Under the pieces are notes generated by a model. The model was given only the letters and a program-made list of their open reading frames with translations. It was not told the origin of the DNA and searched no databases. Below, in pieces: positions 35,383 through 44,257 of a DNA stretch of 64,000 nucleotides (position 1 is its first letter; each line of letters opens with the position of its first letter). The stretch comes from Brevibacterium yomogidense (GTDB lineage: Bacteria; Actinomycetota; Actinomycetes; Actinomycetales; Brevibacteriaceae), in the NCBI RefSeq assembly GCF_016107685.1, contig NZ_JABASY010000003.1, positions 310,001 to 374,000 on the forward strand. The letters run 5' to 3'. A program made the translations under genes and the position numbers.

Positions 35383-36663
35383 ATGACAACACCCTGGCGC
35401 ACGATACCGATCGCGTTCACCGCGATCGGCATCCTCGCCCTCACCGCAGGATGTGCCGGAAGCATCGGGGCTTCCGCATCTGGCGAGGCGGGAGAAGGCT
35501 TCGAATATGGTGCCATTCAGGACGAGGTCAACGAGGTCATCGCGGACCTGGACCCGGTGACGCTCGTGTATCAACCGGCATCTAGCTCACCCGACGACAC
35601 CGGCGCGCCTTCTGCGCTCGCGTACAAGGAGGCGATCGAAGAACGATCCAATGGACAGATCGAGGTCGAGATCGTCTACGGGCAGGCCATCGCCTCATAC
35701 ACGGAGGTGATCGACGCACTATCTGATGGGCGGGTCGACATCGCCCACACGGTGCCGGCCTATCTCCCTTCCGAGTTCCCGGCCTACAACGAGCTCATGA
35801 GCTTCTCACAGCTGGCCCCGACATCGCCTCTCGTCGGGGAGATGGCCACGAACGCCATGCTCAGCCAGTTGGCGTGGGAGAACGACGCGGTGCTCCAGGA
35901 GTTCGAGGACAAGGGGCTCGTACCACTCACACCTCAGGTGAACAGCGGCGACTTCTTCTTCGTCTGCAATCCTCAGAACGCAGAGAACTCCACGGCGGAC
36001 GACTGGCAGTCGCGACAGATCCGGATCGGCACGCAGGACAGCGAAGCCGCAGTGCGCGACATGGGAGCGAACCCCGTCTCCCTCGAGTACGTCGAAGCGT
36101 TCGAAGCGCTGCAGCGGAACACAATCGACTGCACGATGACACAGCTCGGCTCGGCGGCGGTCTTCGGTGTCACAACCGTCGCGCCCAACATCAGCTACCT
36201 CACCGAAGGATCGTTCGCCGGCCGCGCTGCCGCCGCCCACCTGGGAGGCACCGGGTTTTCCAACCTTCCGTTGGCGTATCAGCAGATCGTCTTCGACGCG
36301 CAACCCGACTACTTCGCCCTGTGGAACCAGCACCTCGCGGATTCGAATGTTATGGCGGTAGAGCAGGCGAACGAGAACGGCGGGACGATCACCGCGCTCC
36401 CGGACGAGGTACAGAACACGATCCGGGACTCACAGGCCGGTGCGATCGTCGACACCGGTGATTCGGAAACGATCACTCAAGCGATCGCCAGCGACCCAGA
36501 GGCGATCGGAGAATCGTGGATGTCCGTCGCTGATGAGATGGGATACGCCGACGGTGGGGACCTGCAGTCGATCGGCGACTGGTACTCACCGGACGACTAT
36601 GACTTCCTCCCCTACGCGACCAAGATCTACGAAGACGTCTTCCTGCCACACCGCCCTGAGTGA
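35383..36663 (+). CDS. TRAP-type (DctP family) solute-binding lipoprotein, 426 aa
   Basis: The signal sequence ends in the lipobox LTAGC with Cys24, so this is a membrane-tethered extracellular binding protein. The DctP fold is seen in DPVTLVYQPASS, EAIEERSNGQIEVEIVYGQAI, VIDALSDGRVDIAHTVPAY and DIPGLKLR-like QIRIGTQDSE...LEYVEAFEALQRNTIDCTM. In TRAP systems this protein hands an organic acid to a DctQM permease, but no DctQ or DctM gene is nearby; a TSUP permease gene follows instead. AAGGAG before the ATG at 35383 sets the start. A paralogue lies at 62129-63400; both end in the tetrapeptide HRPE. Confidence 0.87.
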   Translation: MTTPWRTIPIAFTAIGILALTAGCAGSIGASASGEAGEGFEYGAIQDEVNEVIADLDPVTLVYQPASSSPDDTGAPSALAYKEAIEERSNGQIEVEIVYGQAIASYTEVIDALSDGRVDIAHTVPAYLPSEFPAYNELMSFSQLAPTSPLVGEMATNAMLSQLAWENDAVLQEFEDKGLVPLTPQVNSGDFFFVCNPQNAENSTADDWQSRQIRIGTQDSEAAVRDMGANPVSLEYVEAFEALQRNTIDCTMTQLGSAAVFGVTTVAPNISYLTEGSFAGRAAAAHLGGTGFSNLPLAYQQIVFDAQPDYFALWNQHLADSNVMAVEQANENGGTITALPDEVQNTIRDSQAGAIVDTGDSETITQAIASDPEAIGESWMSVADEMGYADGGDLQSIGDWYSPDDYDFLPYATKIYEDVFLPHRPE

Positions 36664-36759
36664 GCAGCCTGCCGGGGTGAGCAGTCACCCGACTGACGCG
36701 TATCGTGTGGTCATCCATCCGGTGCGCGTCAGTCGTGTGCCATGCAAGGAGCACACACT

Positions 36760-37473
36760 GTGATCGAGTTCGTCGTCATCGGGCTCGTCGTGCTCTGCGC
36801 TTCCTGCCTGCAGGGGTCCATCGGGTTCGGGCTGGGCATGATCGCCGCTCCCCTGCTCGTCCTGGTCCGGCCAGATCTCATCCCTACGACGATCATCCTG
36901 TTGGCGATCAACATCTCCGTCTTCGCATTCTTGAGGGAGCGCCACAACGTCGACTGGTCGATGGTGCTCTGGGGATCCATCGGCCGGATCCCAGGAATCA
37001 TCGCCGGCACGATCGCGGTGGCCACGTTCTCCCAGACCGGCCTGTCACTGACACTCGCCTCGATCGTCCTCATCGGTGTCGCGTTCAGCCTCATCGGCTG
37101 GAAGCCTGCTCCGCACCGCCGGAACGTGGTCGTCGCGGGATTGTTCTCCGGACTGTTCGGCACGTCGACAGGCATCGGCGGTCCACCCATCGCCCTCGTC
37201 ATGCGATCCGTGGAAGCCTCCGCCGCGCGGGCGACCATCAGCGCGTACTTCGTCGTTGGCAGCCTCATGTCGCTCACCGGCCTGGCGATCGGCCGTCAGC
37301 TCACCCTCACCCACGTGGCATACGCCGCGGCCTGGGCTCCGTTCATGATCGTGGGCATCGCCCTGTCGTCGATCGTCATCAAGAGGGCGAGCACCCGCGC
37401 CCTGCACGCACTCGCCGCAGGCGTCGCCGTCCTGGGTGCACTGTTCGTCATCGGACAGGCGCTCGTGAGCTAA
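36760..37473 (+). CDS. TSUP (TauE/SafE) family membrane permease, 237 aa
   Basis: Eight hydrophobic helices with the family signatures LQGSIGFGLGMIAAPLLVL in the first half and the repeat LFSGLFGTSTGIGGPPIAL in the second. TSUP proteins export or import sulfite, sulfonates or organic anions. A GTG at 36760 is eight bases after AAGGAG, so it is preferred over the ATG at 36742, which overlaps the ribosome binding site. The gene follows a TRAP-type binding protein by 96 bases on the same strand; the pairing may be functional or accidental. Confidence 0.85.
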   Translation: MIEFVVIGLVVLCASCLQGSIGFGLGMIAAPLLVLVRPDLIPTTIILLAINISVFAFLRERHNVDWSMVLWGSIGRIPGIIAGTIAVATFSQTGLSLTLASIVLIGVAFSLIGWKPAPHRRNVVVAGLFSGLFGTSTGIGGPPIALVMRSVEASAARATISAYFVVGSLMSLTGLAIGRQLTLTHVAYAAAWAPFMIVGIALSSIVIKRASTRALHALAAGVAVLGALFVIGQALVS

Positions 37474-37563
37474 GGAGCGTTGTTGGGCGGGGTTCAGGTG
37501 AGGTGCAGCTTCAGCTGAGCGGGAGGCTCAGCGGGCTCCGAGGCTTACGACAACTCCGAGCTC

Positions 37564-38172
37564 TCAGTCAGGCCTACGCATCTCCACGATGAGCTTCGGG
37601 GTGGACGAGGGCCTCTGGCTGGGCGGCAACGTGTCGATCACCTGGTCGACCATCGGCTGGACGAACAGCGTCCCCAGCTGCCGCACCATCGCCGCGACGA
37701 TCTGATCCGTGCGATCACGGTCCGAATAAGCCAGGCCGTGAGCCCGCATGTCGTCCACGCTGTCGGACACGAGCTCCGTGAGCTGACGCAGCAGCGTGCC
37801 ACCGGGGTACGGGTGGAGGAATTCCCGCCGCATGTAGTCCTGGATGTGGGGCGTCTGCTCCAGCATCGCGACGACCTCCACCTGGCGGTCGTGCGCAGTA
37901 GCGCCCTTCTCCCCCGCGTTGTCCTTCGCACGCTCGATCGCGTCAGCGAACTGGCGGACGATCCACCGCTCCAGGTCGTCCCGCAGCCCGTTCTTGGACC
38001 CGAAATGGTGGGGAATGAGACCGACGGTGACCCGGGCCTCGGCGGCAACGGCGCGCAGCGGGGTCGCAGCGACCCCCTGGGTCGCGAACAGGCGCAGAGC
38101 AGCGGAGCGGATACGCTCCACGCTGGCCAGGTCGCCGGTCTGCGGCGCCTCGTCCTGCGTCTTCCCGACCAC
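37564..38172 (-). CDS. TetR family regulator, 202 aa
   Basis: Helix-turn-helix at about residues 17-63: SVERIRSAALRLFATQGV, LRAVAAEARVTVGLIPHHFGSKNGL. The C-terminal part contains DYMRREFLHPYPGGTLLRQ. I choose GTG at 38172 because GGAGGG is five bases before it; an open frame to 38295 lacks homology. It stands alone on the reverse strand between a TSUP permease and a small membrane peptide. Target unknown. Confidence 0.83.
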   Translation of the reverse strand: MVGKTQDEAPQTGDLASVERIRSAALRLFATQGVAATPLRAVAAEARVTVGLIPHHFGSKNGLRDDLERWIVRQFADAIERAKDNAGEKGATAHDRQVEVVAMLEQTPHIQDYMRREFLHPYPGGTLLRQLTELVSDSVDDMRAHGLAYSDRDRTDQIVAAMVRQLGTLFVQPMVDQVIDTLPPSQRPSSTPKLIVEMRRPD

Positions 38173-38313
38173 AGCCGTCCCTCCATCCGTCACACGATGC
38201 TCCGAGAGATTCTGCCACGAGTCGCGCGGCCGGTGAGCCGGGGCTGCACGGATGTTCAAGAGCCTGTGACGCACGTCGCTGCGATCGGGTGACACGCGTG
38301 TCGCTGGTTCACC

Positions 38314-38348
38314 GCGTCCGCCGTGAGCACACTGCCCACGGCGGACGC
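38314..38348 (-). terminator. Hairpin after the 23-residue membrane peptide gene
   Basis: GCGTCCGCCGTG and CACGGCGGACGC form a perfect 12-base stem with an 11-base loop, directly after the stop of the tiny gene on the reverse strand. There is no T-run. Confidence 0.6.
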
Positions 38349-38358
38349 AGCACCTGGG

Positions 38359-38430
38359 TCAGGTCAGCATGGCGATGATCGCCACGATGATGATCAGTCC
38401 GATGATCCCGCCGGGAATCCAGATCTTCAT
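38359..38430 (-). CDS. 23-residue single-span membrane peptide
   Basis: The frame encodes MKIWIPGGIIGLIIIVAIIA plus three residues (MLT). A near-consensus ribosome binding site AAGGAGGTAACC lies immediately before the ATG at 38430, and a perfect hairpin follows the stop. The whole peptide is one hydrophobic helix with a single lysine at the N-terminus. This strength of translation signal argues that it is real. Possible roles are a small membrane-protein regulator or a type I toxin-like peptide; nothing decides between them. Confidence 0.65.
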   Translation of the reverse strand: MKIWIPGGIIGLIIIVAIIAMLT

Positions 38431-38568
38431 GGTTACCTCCTTCATAGAACGCGCCCACAGAAGTGGCCACTGCTCCCCAGCGTAACGAAGATCAAGGATC
38501 CTTGTGGATATTCAGTTGCAGATCGGCGCGTGGAATCCTACGGGGTTCCACGCTCACCCGACGCGAGC

Positions 38569-39279
38569 TCACGCCTCGCTGGTGGCGACCAGGCGGGCGT
38601 TCGCCTTCTCCACGGAGCTGACGGGCTCGAGCAGCCGGATGGTCAGCTGCACGACGAAGCCCACGCCGATCGCGGCGGCCACGGTGCCCTCTCGCACTCC
38701 GGCGAGCCCGTGGGTGAAGATCAGGGCGATCGCGACGGAGACGAGGACCAGCGTCGTGTCGAACTGCACCTTCATCGCGCCGAACAGCAGAGGCCGCTTC
38801 ACTCCGAACCGTCGGATGAGCGTGTCGCTGAGCGCGAGGATCAGCCCTTCGCCCGCCAGTGGAACAGCCTGTGCCTTCACCTGGAAGGCCACGCCGACGC
38901 CCACGACCACGATGCCGATCGCCACCAGCAGCCACTGCTGCCAGTACGTGGAGTAGGTGACGTCCCGCAGGAGCCACAGCGCGGCGTCATTGAGGAGGCC
39001 GAACACCACCACCACGGGGATCTGCAGCAGCTGCACCGGCTTGAACCGCCTGCGGAGGACGAGGATCTGCAGGGCGACGAAGACGAGGTTCATGAGGATC
39101 ATGAGCGTACCGACGCTCAGGGGCGTCAGCTCGCTCACCACGTACGGCAGGCTGGAGATCGGCGTGGTGCCGAGGTCACTGCGGATCGAGAAGGCGATGC
39201 CGATCGACATGAGACTCAGACCGAGCCCCAGGACGACGTAGCGCAGCGTCATGTCGACGACTCGATTCCTGCAGAACAC
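38569..39279 (-). CDS. YczE/YitT-like integral membrane protein, 236 aa
   Basis: About six membrane helices with the N-terminal pattern RYVVLGLGLSLMSIGIAFSI, RSDLGTTPISSLPYVVS and later GVGVAFQVKAQAVPLAGEGL, which is characteristic of YczE-like membrane proteins of unknown function. I choose GTG at 39279, four bases after GGAGG; the ATG at 39252, giving MTLRYVV, is a reasonable alternative. It is downstream of an MFS gene on the same strand, separated by a terminator. Confidence 0.78.
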   Translation of the reverse strand: MFCRNRVVDMTLRYVVLGLGLSLMSIGIAFSIRSDLGTTPISSLPYVVSELTPLSVGTLMILMNLVFVALQILVLRRRFKPVQLLQIPVVVVFGLLNDAALWLLRDVTYSTYWQQWLLVAIGIVVVGVGVAFQVKAQAVPLAGEGLILALSDTLIRRFGVKRPLLFGAMKVQFDTTLVLVSVAIALIFTHGLAGVREGTVAAAIGVGFVVQLTIRLLEPVSSVEKANARLVATSEA

Positions 39280-39322
39280 ACAACCTCCGAAAGATAGACA
39301 CCCGCCAGTGGGCGGCGGCAAC

Positions 39323-39348
39323 AAAAAATCGCCGATCGATGTCGGCGA
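39323..39348 (-). terminator. Intrinsic terminator after the MFS exporter gene
   Basis: On the reverse strand TCGCCGA pairs with TCGGCGA across a short loop and is followed by TTTTTT, 40 bases after the exporter stop codon. Confidence 0.75.
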
Positions 39349-39388
39349 GAACCCGGGTGTATTTCAACCCTCAACTACATCGACTGTA

Positions 39389-40819
39389 TCAAGGCGCGTT
39401 TTGCAGACGGCGGGTGGGGCCCGTGGACAGCCACACGAGCACTACGCACACCAGCGCAGCGACGGCACCGGCCGCGAAGGTGGTGAGGAAGGCGGAGAGG
39501 ACCGGAACCTCGGCGCCGTCGACGTTCACGACCTGGGAGGCGAGCACCATCCCGGTGACCGTCGCACCGGAACTGGTGCCGATGCTGCGCATGAGCGCGT
39601 TCACCCCCACCGCGGAACCGGTAGCCTCCCGCGGGACCTCCGCGATGATGAGCGTGGGGATCGCCGCATACGCCACCGCCACCCCCACGCAGGACACGGT
39701 GCTGGCGAGGATGAAGTGCCACACCTGGTCGTGCCAGACGAACGCGACGCCGTAGCCGGCCGCACCCACGAACGCACCCACGCACGTGGAAACGCGCGCC
39801 CCGTACCGATTGGTGATCCGCGCCCCCACGGGAGCGGCGGCCATCATCGCGAGCGACGCCGGCACCAGTGCCATGCTCGCGTCGAACATCGTGAGCCCCA
39901 GCCCCGCCTCCGTGTGCGCGGGCAGCTCGAGGATCTGCAGGTAGGCGACCTCCATGACGAAGAAGGAGAAGCCCAGCGCGACGGCACCCAGGTTGGTGAG
40001 CAGGACGGGGCGGCGGGAGAACTGGCGCAGGTCGACGATCGGTTCGTCGATGCGCATCTCGAAGACGACCCACAGCGCGAGGACGACGATGCCAGCTGCG
40101 ACGACGCCCACGGTGAAAGGTGAGGTCCAGCCCCAGACGGGGCCCTGTGAGATCGCGATGAGGATGCCGGACAGACCGACGCCGAGGCCGAACGCACCGA
40201 TGAGGTCGACCCTGCGGCCCGTGCCCGGTGAGTGCGGGACGGTGAGCCACACGATGGCGAGGTTGAGGACGCCGAGAGCGGCGGTGGACCAGAAGAGCGT
40301 CTTCCAGTCCCCCACCTGGACGATCCACGCGCTGAGCGGCAGGCCGAGCGCTCCGCCGAAGCCCAGGCTGGCGCTCACGAACGCGATGCCGGTGACGCTG
40401 AGCTTGCGGTCCGGCAGGTCGCCCAGGATGGAGATGCCCACGGCGATGACGCCCATGCTGATGCCCTGGAGGGCTCGGCCGACGAGCAGCCACCACAAGC
40501 CTTGCGACAGTGCGGCGATGAGGGAGCCGAGGATGAGGAGGGCGACGAGGGCGAGGAGGATCCGGCGTTTGCCCCAGAGGTCGGCGAGGCGTCCGGAGAT
40601 CGGCGTCGTGACCGCGGCGGCGACAAGGGAGACGGTCAGCACCCAGGCGGTGGCGCTGCGGGTGGAGTCGAGCAGCTCCGGCAGGTGGTTCTGGATGGGG
40701 ACGACGAGCGTCTGCATGAACGACACGCTGGTCGCGGCGATGGAGAGGGCGACGACGACGGCCCACGGGGTGGTGGGGAGCGGGGCGTCCGGTGTCGAGG
40801 GGGCTTTGGGGTCACGCAC
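39389..40819 (-). CDS. MFS multidrug exporter, DHA2 (EmrB/QacA) type, 476 aa
   Basis: About 14 hydrophobic helices and motif A in loop 2-3 (SGRLADLWGKRRILL) mark a drug:proton antiporter. The motif C-like glycine/proline pattern GFGGALGLPLSAW is in helix 5. Length fits the 14-helix family. Such proteins export cationic or amphipathic compounds using proton motive force; substrate unknown. The ATG at 40819 is used. No regulator is adjacent. Confidence 0.87.
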   Translation of the reverse strand: MRDPKAPSTPDAPLPTTPWAVVVALSIAATSVSFMQTLVVPIQNHLPELLDSTRSATAWVLTVSLVAAAVTTPISGRLADLWGKRRILLALVALLILGSLIAALSQGLWWLLVGRALQGISMGVIAVGISILGDLPDRKLSVTGIAFVSASLGFGGALGLPLSAWIVQVGDWKTLFWSTAALGVLNLAIVWLTVPHSPGTGRRVDLIGAFGLGVGLSGILIAISQGPVWGWTSPFTVGVVAAGIVVLALWVVFEMRIDEPIVDLRQFSRRPVLLTNLGAVALGFSFFVMEVAYLQILELPAHTEAGLGLTMFDASMALVPASLAMMAAAPVGARITNRYGARVSTCVGAFVGAAGYGVAFVWHDQVWHFILASTVSCVGVAVAYAAIPTLIIAEVPREATGSAVGVNALMRSIGTSSGATVTGMVLASQVVNVDGAEVPVLSAFLTTFAAGAVAALVCVVLVWLSTGPTRRLQNAP

Positions 40820-41052
40820 GCGGCATCATCATCCGAATGCAGAGGGTTCCCATGACGCGAGCATATCCATGCTGGTGATCTGGGTGAAGAAGTGTCTCGT
40901 GGGTGGGGTGGCTGGGTGGAAGCCGATCACAACAGCCGCACCTCGCGCCGGATGTCATCGTTAGCGCGAGGCGTCAGACTGCCGTGGCGCGCTTCTCCCT
41001 CGCCGTCGACCAGTGGCATGCGGGAACCATGGGGCCCTGGACGACAGTGGGG
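40820..41052. other. Intergenic region without a recognisable gene
   Basis: No coding frame was recognised. A stem CTCGCGC/GCGCGAG at about 40944-40968 with a 15-base loop may form a hairpin after the 142-residue gene on the reverse strand. Confidence 0.3.
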
Positions 41053-41481
41053 TCAATCCTCGCAGTTGGAACAGCCTCTTGTCTCCGGGACCTCGGTGAA
41101 GCAGGTGTCGCAGATGCGTCGCTGACGCTCGACGGTGCGGGTCTCATGGGAGTGGCTCTTGTACCCGCTGCTGACGGGGTGTGTGATCCCCCAGAGGCCG
41201 ATCCGGCTCTCGCTCTGCCACGGCGGAGCGTCCTCCGATGCGAGATCGCCCAGCGCCGAACGTGCTTCGTCCTCATCGGTGAAGCCGTTCGTCCACCCGT
41301 AAGCAATGTGCAGGTCAGGGCCGTCACCCGCCCTTTCCGCCGTGATGAAGGTCCGGGCTGGCCGGTACGCGGCGATACCCACGTGCGTCGTCACCTCACG
41401 GATCACCGCATCGTTCTCGTGGGGGATGGCGAACTCTTGCGTCGCGTCAGCAAGTGAGGCGAACTGGTATGCGGTGTCCAT
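41053..41481 (-). CDS. Hypothetical protein with C-terminal zinc-ribbon-like CxxC pairs, 142 aa
   Basis: The N-terminal 100 residues are mixed alpha/beta without recognisable family (QEFAIPHENDAVIREVTTHVG, DLHIAYGWTNGFTDEDEAR). The last 25 residues (CDTCFTEVPETRGCSNC) hold two CxxC pairs that could bind one zinc ion. Codon usage matches core genes. It is a single gene upstream of the exporter. Function unknown. Confidence 0.7.
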   Translation of the reverse strand: MDTAYQFASLADATQEFAIPHENDAVIREVTTHVGIAAYRPARTFITAERAGDGPDLHIAYGWTNGFTDEDEARSALGDLASEDAPPWQSESRIGLWGITHPVSSGYKSHSHETRTVERQRRICDTCFTEVPETRGCSNCED

Positions 41482-41522
41482 CTCCTCAGACTACGGTGCG
41501 CCCAGCCCTCCGCCGACCACTC

Positions 41523-42737
41523 TCAGCTGTTCGCCCGACGCCCCACCCGCAGCACACCCCGCACCACCAGGCCCGCGACCAGTGCCCAGAACGCGGAACT
41601 CACTCCCCCGATCGCGATGCCGGACGCGACGACCGCGAAGGTGACGACGGCCGGCAGGAGGTCTGCGGTGTCCTCCAGCGAGGCCTTCAGCGACGACGCG
41701 AACGTCCCCAGCAGCGCGAGGCCCGCGACGGCGATGATGACACCCTCGGGTGCAAGAGTGACGAGTGTCCCGAACGCCGCCGCCCCGATTCCGATGAGGA
41801 TCGCGAGGAACCCCGAGGTCACGCTCGCGATCCAGCGACGGGCGCGGTGCGGCCCCGCCTCGGGCCCTGCTGTCAGTGCTGCGCTGATCGCGGCGAGGTT
41901 GATGCCGTGCCCACCTGCTGGCGCGGCAACGACCGACCCCACACCGGTGAGCACGATCGCGCGGCCCCACGGCACGTCATAGCCCAGCCCCTTCATGACA
42001 GCCATCCCGGGGACGTTCTGGGACGCCATGGTCACGAGGTACAGCGGCAGCGCCAGGCCGATGACAGCCTGCACGGTGAACTCGGGAGCGACGAATTCGA
42101 GGCGGGGAACGACGGAGGCGACATCGAGCTCGGCGTCTGTTGTGACGACGTGGAGCACGACGACGGCGGCCGCCACGAGGAACGCAGCCGGCACCGCCCA
42201 GCGCGGGAAGAACCGCACGCCCACCAACCAGACGAGCACGACGGGAACGACACCGGCAGGGTTGGCGACCGCTCCCGTGATCGGTCCCAGGCACAGCTGC
42301 AGGAGCACGCCCGCGAGCATCGCCTGCGCGACCGAGGTGGGGATCCGCGCGATGAGCGCACCCAACGGCGGCACCAGCCCCGTGAGGACGATGAGCACGC
42401 CGGCCACCAGGAACGCCCCCACAGCGGCGGGCCAGCCGCCTTCGACGGCCCCCGTCGTCACGAGCAGCGCGGCGCCGGGCGTCGACCACGCGACGGTGAT
42501 CGGCATCTTCGTCCACCACGCGAGGATGACCGTCCCCACCCCCATGAGGACGGTGACGGACATGAGTCCGCTGGACGCCTGCGCCGGGGACGCACCGACC
42601 GCCGTGAGTCCTGCGAGGACGACGACGAACGAACTGGTGAACGCGACGAGTGCGGAGACGATCCCCGCACTGATCGGCTGGGCGAGGGACGGTGATTCCC
42701 GTGGCTGTGGGGCCTCGTGGGCTAGCTGGCTCGACAC
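41523..42737 (-). CDS. benE: BenE family benzoate/H+ symporter-like transporter, 404 aa
   Basis: The protein has about 12 helices and BenE family landmarks: SAGIVSALVAFTSSFVVVLAG at the N-terminus, TKMPITVAWSTPGAALL, MASQNVPGMAVMKGLGY and APAGGHGINLAAISAALTAGP with GHGINLAA highly characteristic. BenE proteins import benzoate or related aromatic acids with protons. GTG at 42737 is preceded by GGGAG and starts close to the conserved region; the ATG at 42788 is an alternative. It is divergent from a DadA-like dehydrogenase, so the shared region 42738-42832 may coordinate both. Confidence 0.85.
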   Translation of the reverse strand: MSSQLAHEAPQPRESPSLAQPISAGIVSALVAFTSSFVVVLAGLTAVGASPAQASSGLMSVTVLMGVGTVILAWWTKMPITVAWSTPGAALLVTTGAVEGGWPAAVGAFLVAGVLIVLTGLVPPLGALIARIPTSVAQAMLAGVLLQLCLGPITGAVANPAGVVPVVLVWLVGVRFFPRWAVPAAFLVAAAVVVLHVVTTDAELDVASVVPRLEFVAPEFTVQAVIGLALPLYLVTMASQNVPGMAVMKGLGYDVPWGRAIVLTGVGSVVAAPAGGHGINLAAISAALTAGPEAGPHRARRWIASVTSGFLAILIGIGAAAFGTLVTLAPEGVIIAVAGLALLGTFASSLKASLEDTADLLPAVVTFAVVASGIAIGGVSSAFWALVAGLVVRGVLRVGRRANS

Positions 42738-42832
42738 GAGCCGAGTCTCCCACAGCCGTGATCGTACGATGAGGGCGTACTCCCGCATCGCCGGCGTCGT
42801 CGATGCTTCGGACAGTCAGGAGGGCCGCATCC

Positions 42833-44158
42833 ATGGACACCGGAACCACGCACCACTCCCCTGCTGGGGCGCAGCGGACGGGTGAGAGCGCGCGACGGAC
42901 GGGAGGACGCGCACGGCAGGTGGACCGGCGTCACGTCGCGGTGATCGGCGGTGGCGTCATCGGGCTGGCGAGTGCCTACCGCTTGGCGCAGGCCGGCTTG
43001 GACGTGACGGTGCTGGAGCGCGATGCGATCGGCCAGGGCGCCTCGTGGGGGAACGCAGGCTGGATCGTGCCGACCCTCGTCCAGCCGTTCAACGCGCCCG
43101 GTGTCGCCACGGACGCGGTGAAGACGTTCTTCAAGCGCGACGGATACGCGGCGCTCAGCCAGGTCCCCACGCCCCGTCTGGCGCTGTGGGGACTGTCGTT
43201 CCTGCGGCACAGCAGTGCGGCACGGAGCGATCGGTCCCTGCGGGCACTGGCCGCGATGGCGCACGACACCGCCGAGGCCACCGGCACCTTGGCAGAGGAA
43301 CTGGGCTTCGAGATCCACCGGACCGGTCTCCTCATCCCCTTCGCGTCGCAGGAGGGCCTCGACCAGCAGGCCGTGACGCAGACGCAGCTCGAGGAGCTGG
43401 GCTACAAGGGACGCACCGAATGGCTGGATACCGGACAGCTCGCTGCGCGCGAACCGTCGCTGAGCAGTGGTTTGGCGGGTGGGCTGCACCTGCTGGACGA
43501 GCTCACGGTGCGACCGGATTCGATGACCGCGGGCCTGGCGCGCGGGTTCGTCGCAGCCGGCGGCGAGCTGCGCGAACAGACGCGTGTGAGCGGTCTCCAC
43601 GCGGAGGCGGGAGGGCACTGGAAGGTGAGGACGGCTTCAGGCGCGGACTTGCTGGTCGACGCGGTGGTGGTCGCGGCGGGCGAGCACTCGGACGTGCTGC
43701 TGAGGCGAGCCGGTGCGCGTGTCCTCCTGCAGTCGGGCCGCGGGTGCAGCGTGACGCTACCGGGGACCATCAGCCTCAATCAGGCGGTGAAGCTCGCCGA
43801 GGTGATGGTCGCCTGCTCACCGTTCGACAACGGCAAGGTGCGGATCTCCGGGACGTTCGACCTGGTGGGCAGGGACGCGTCCACGAACCGTGCGCGCATG
43901 CAGCACGTCCTCGACGCGGCGACCCCGTACCTGCCCGGCCTGGCCGACGTCGACCTGGAAACGACCGAGGTGTGGAGCGGCCCCCGGCCCGCCACACCGG
44001 ACAGCGTGCCCGTCGTGGGACCGGTGGGGAAGAAGCCGGGGCTGTACGCGGCGACCGGACACGGGACGTTGGGGATGACGCTGGCCGCGGGGACGGCGGC
44101 GACGATCGCGATGCACGTAGGGCGGCTGATGCGGAGCCGGGGTGTGCGGGTGGGGTGA
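42833..44158 (+). CDS. DadA-like FAD-dependent D-amino acid dehydrogenase, 441 aa
   Basis: The dinucleotide-binding motif GGGVIG is at residues 39-44, with VTVLERD (E62) ending the second strand, then GASWGNAGWIVPTL, typical of DadA-like DAO-family flavoproteins. The C-terminal FAD contacts GPRPATPDSVPVVGP and GLYAATGHGTLGMTLAAGTA are intact. The family deaminates D-amino acids to keto acids, passing electrons to the respiratory chain. GGAGG nine bases before the ATG at 42833 sets the start. The N-terminal 30 residues are Arg/Gly-rich and unusual. Divergent partner is the BenE-like transporter. Confidence 0.86.
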   Translation: MDTGTTHHSPAGAQRTGESARRTGGRARQVDRRHVAVIGGGVIGLASAYRLAQAGLDVTVLERDAIGQGASWGNAGWIVPTLVQPFNAPGVATDAVKTFFKRDGYAALSQVPTPRLALWGLSFLRHSSAARSDRSLRALAAMAHDTAEATGTLAEELGFEIHRTGLLIPFASQEGLDQQAVTQTQLEELGYKGRTEWLDTGQLAAREPSLSSGLAGGLHLLDELTVRPDSMTAGLARGFVAAGGELREQTRVSGLHAEAGGHWKVRTASGADLLVDAVVVAAGEHSDVLLRRAGARVLLQSGRGCSVTLPGTISLNQAVKLAEVMVACSPFDNGKVRISGTFDLVGRDASTNRARMQHVLDAATPYLPGLADVDLETTEVWSGPRPATPDSVPVVGPVGKKPGLYAATGHGTLGMTLAAGTAATIAMHVGRLMRSRGVRVG

Positions 44159-44210
44159 GGTTTTCCTGACATCAACCATGTGCCACGACACTGGCGACAC
44201 CACCCCGCAG

Positions 44211-44257
44211 GGATATAATCCCTACACAGGCGCCGATAGCGTGTAAGGATTATATCC
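44211..44257 (+). promoter_or_regulatory. Palindromic operator-promoter of the AbiE module
   Basis: GGATATAATCCcTACAC at 44211-44227 and GTGTAaGGATTATATCC at 44241-44257 are inverted copies matching at 16 of 17 positions. The left arm contains a consensus TATAAT -10 box (44214-44219) and the right arm touches the ATG. AbiEi antitoxins are known to bind inverted repeats and repress their own operon, so this is very likely the AbiEi operator. Confidence 0.8.
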
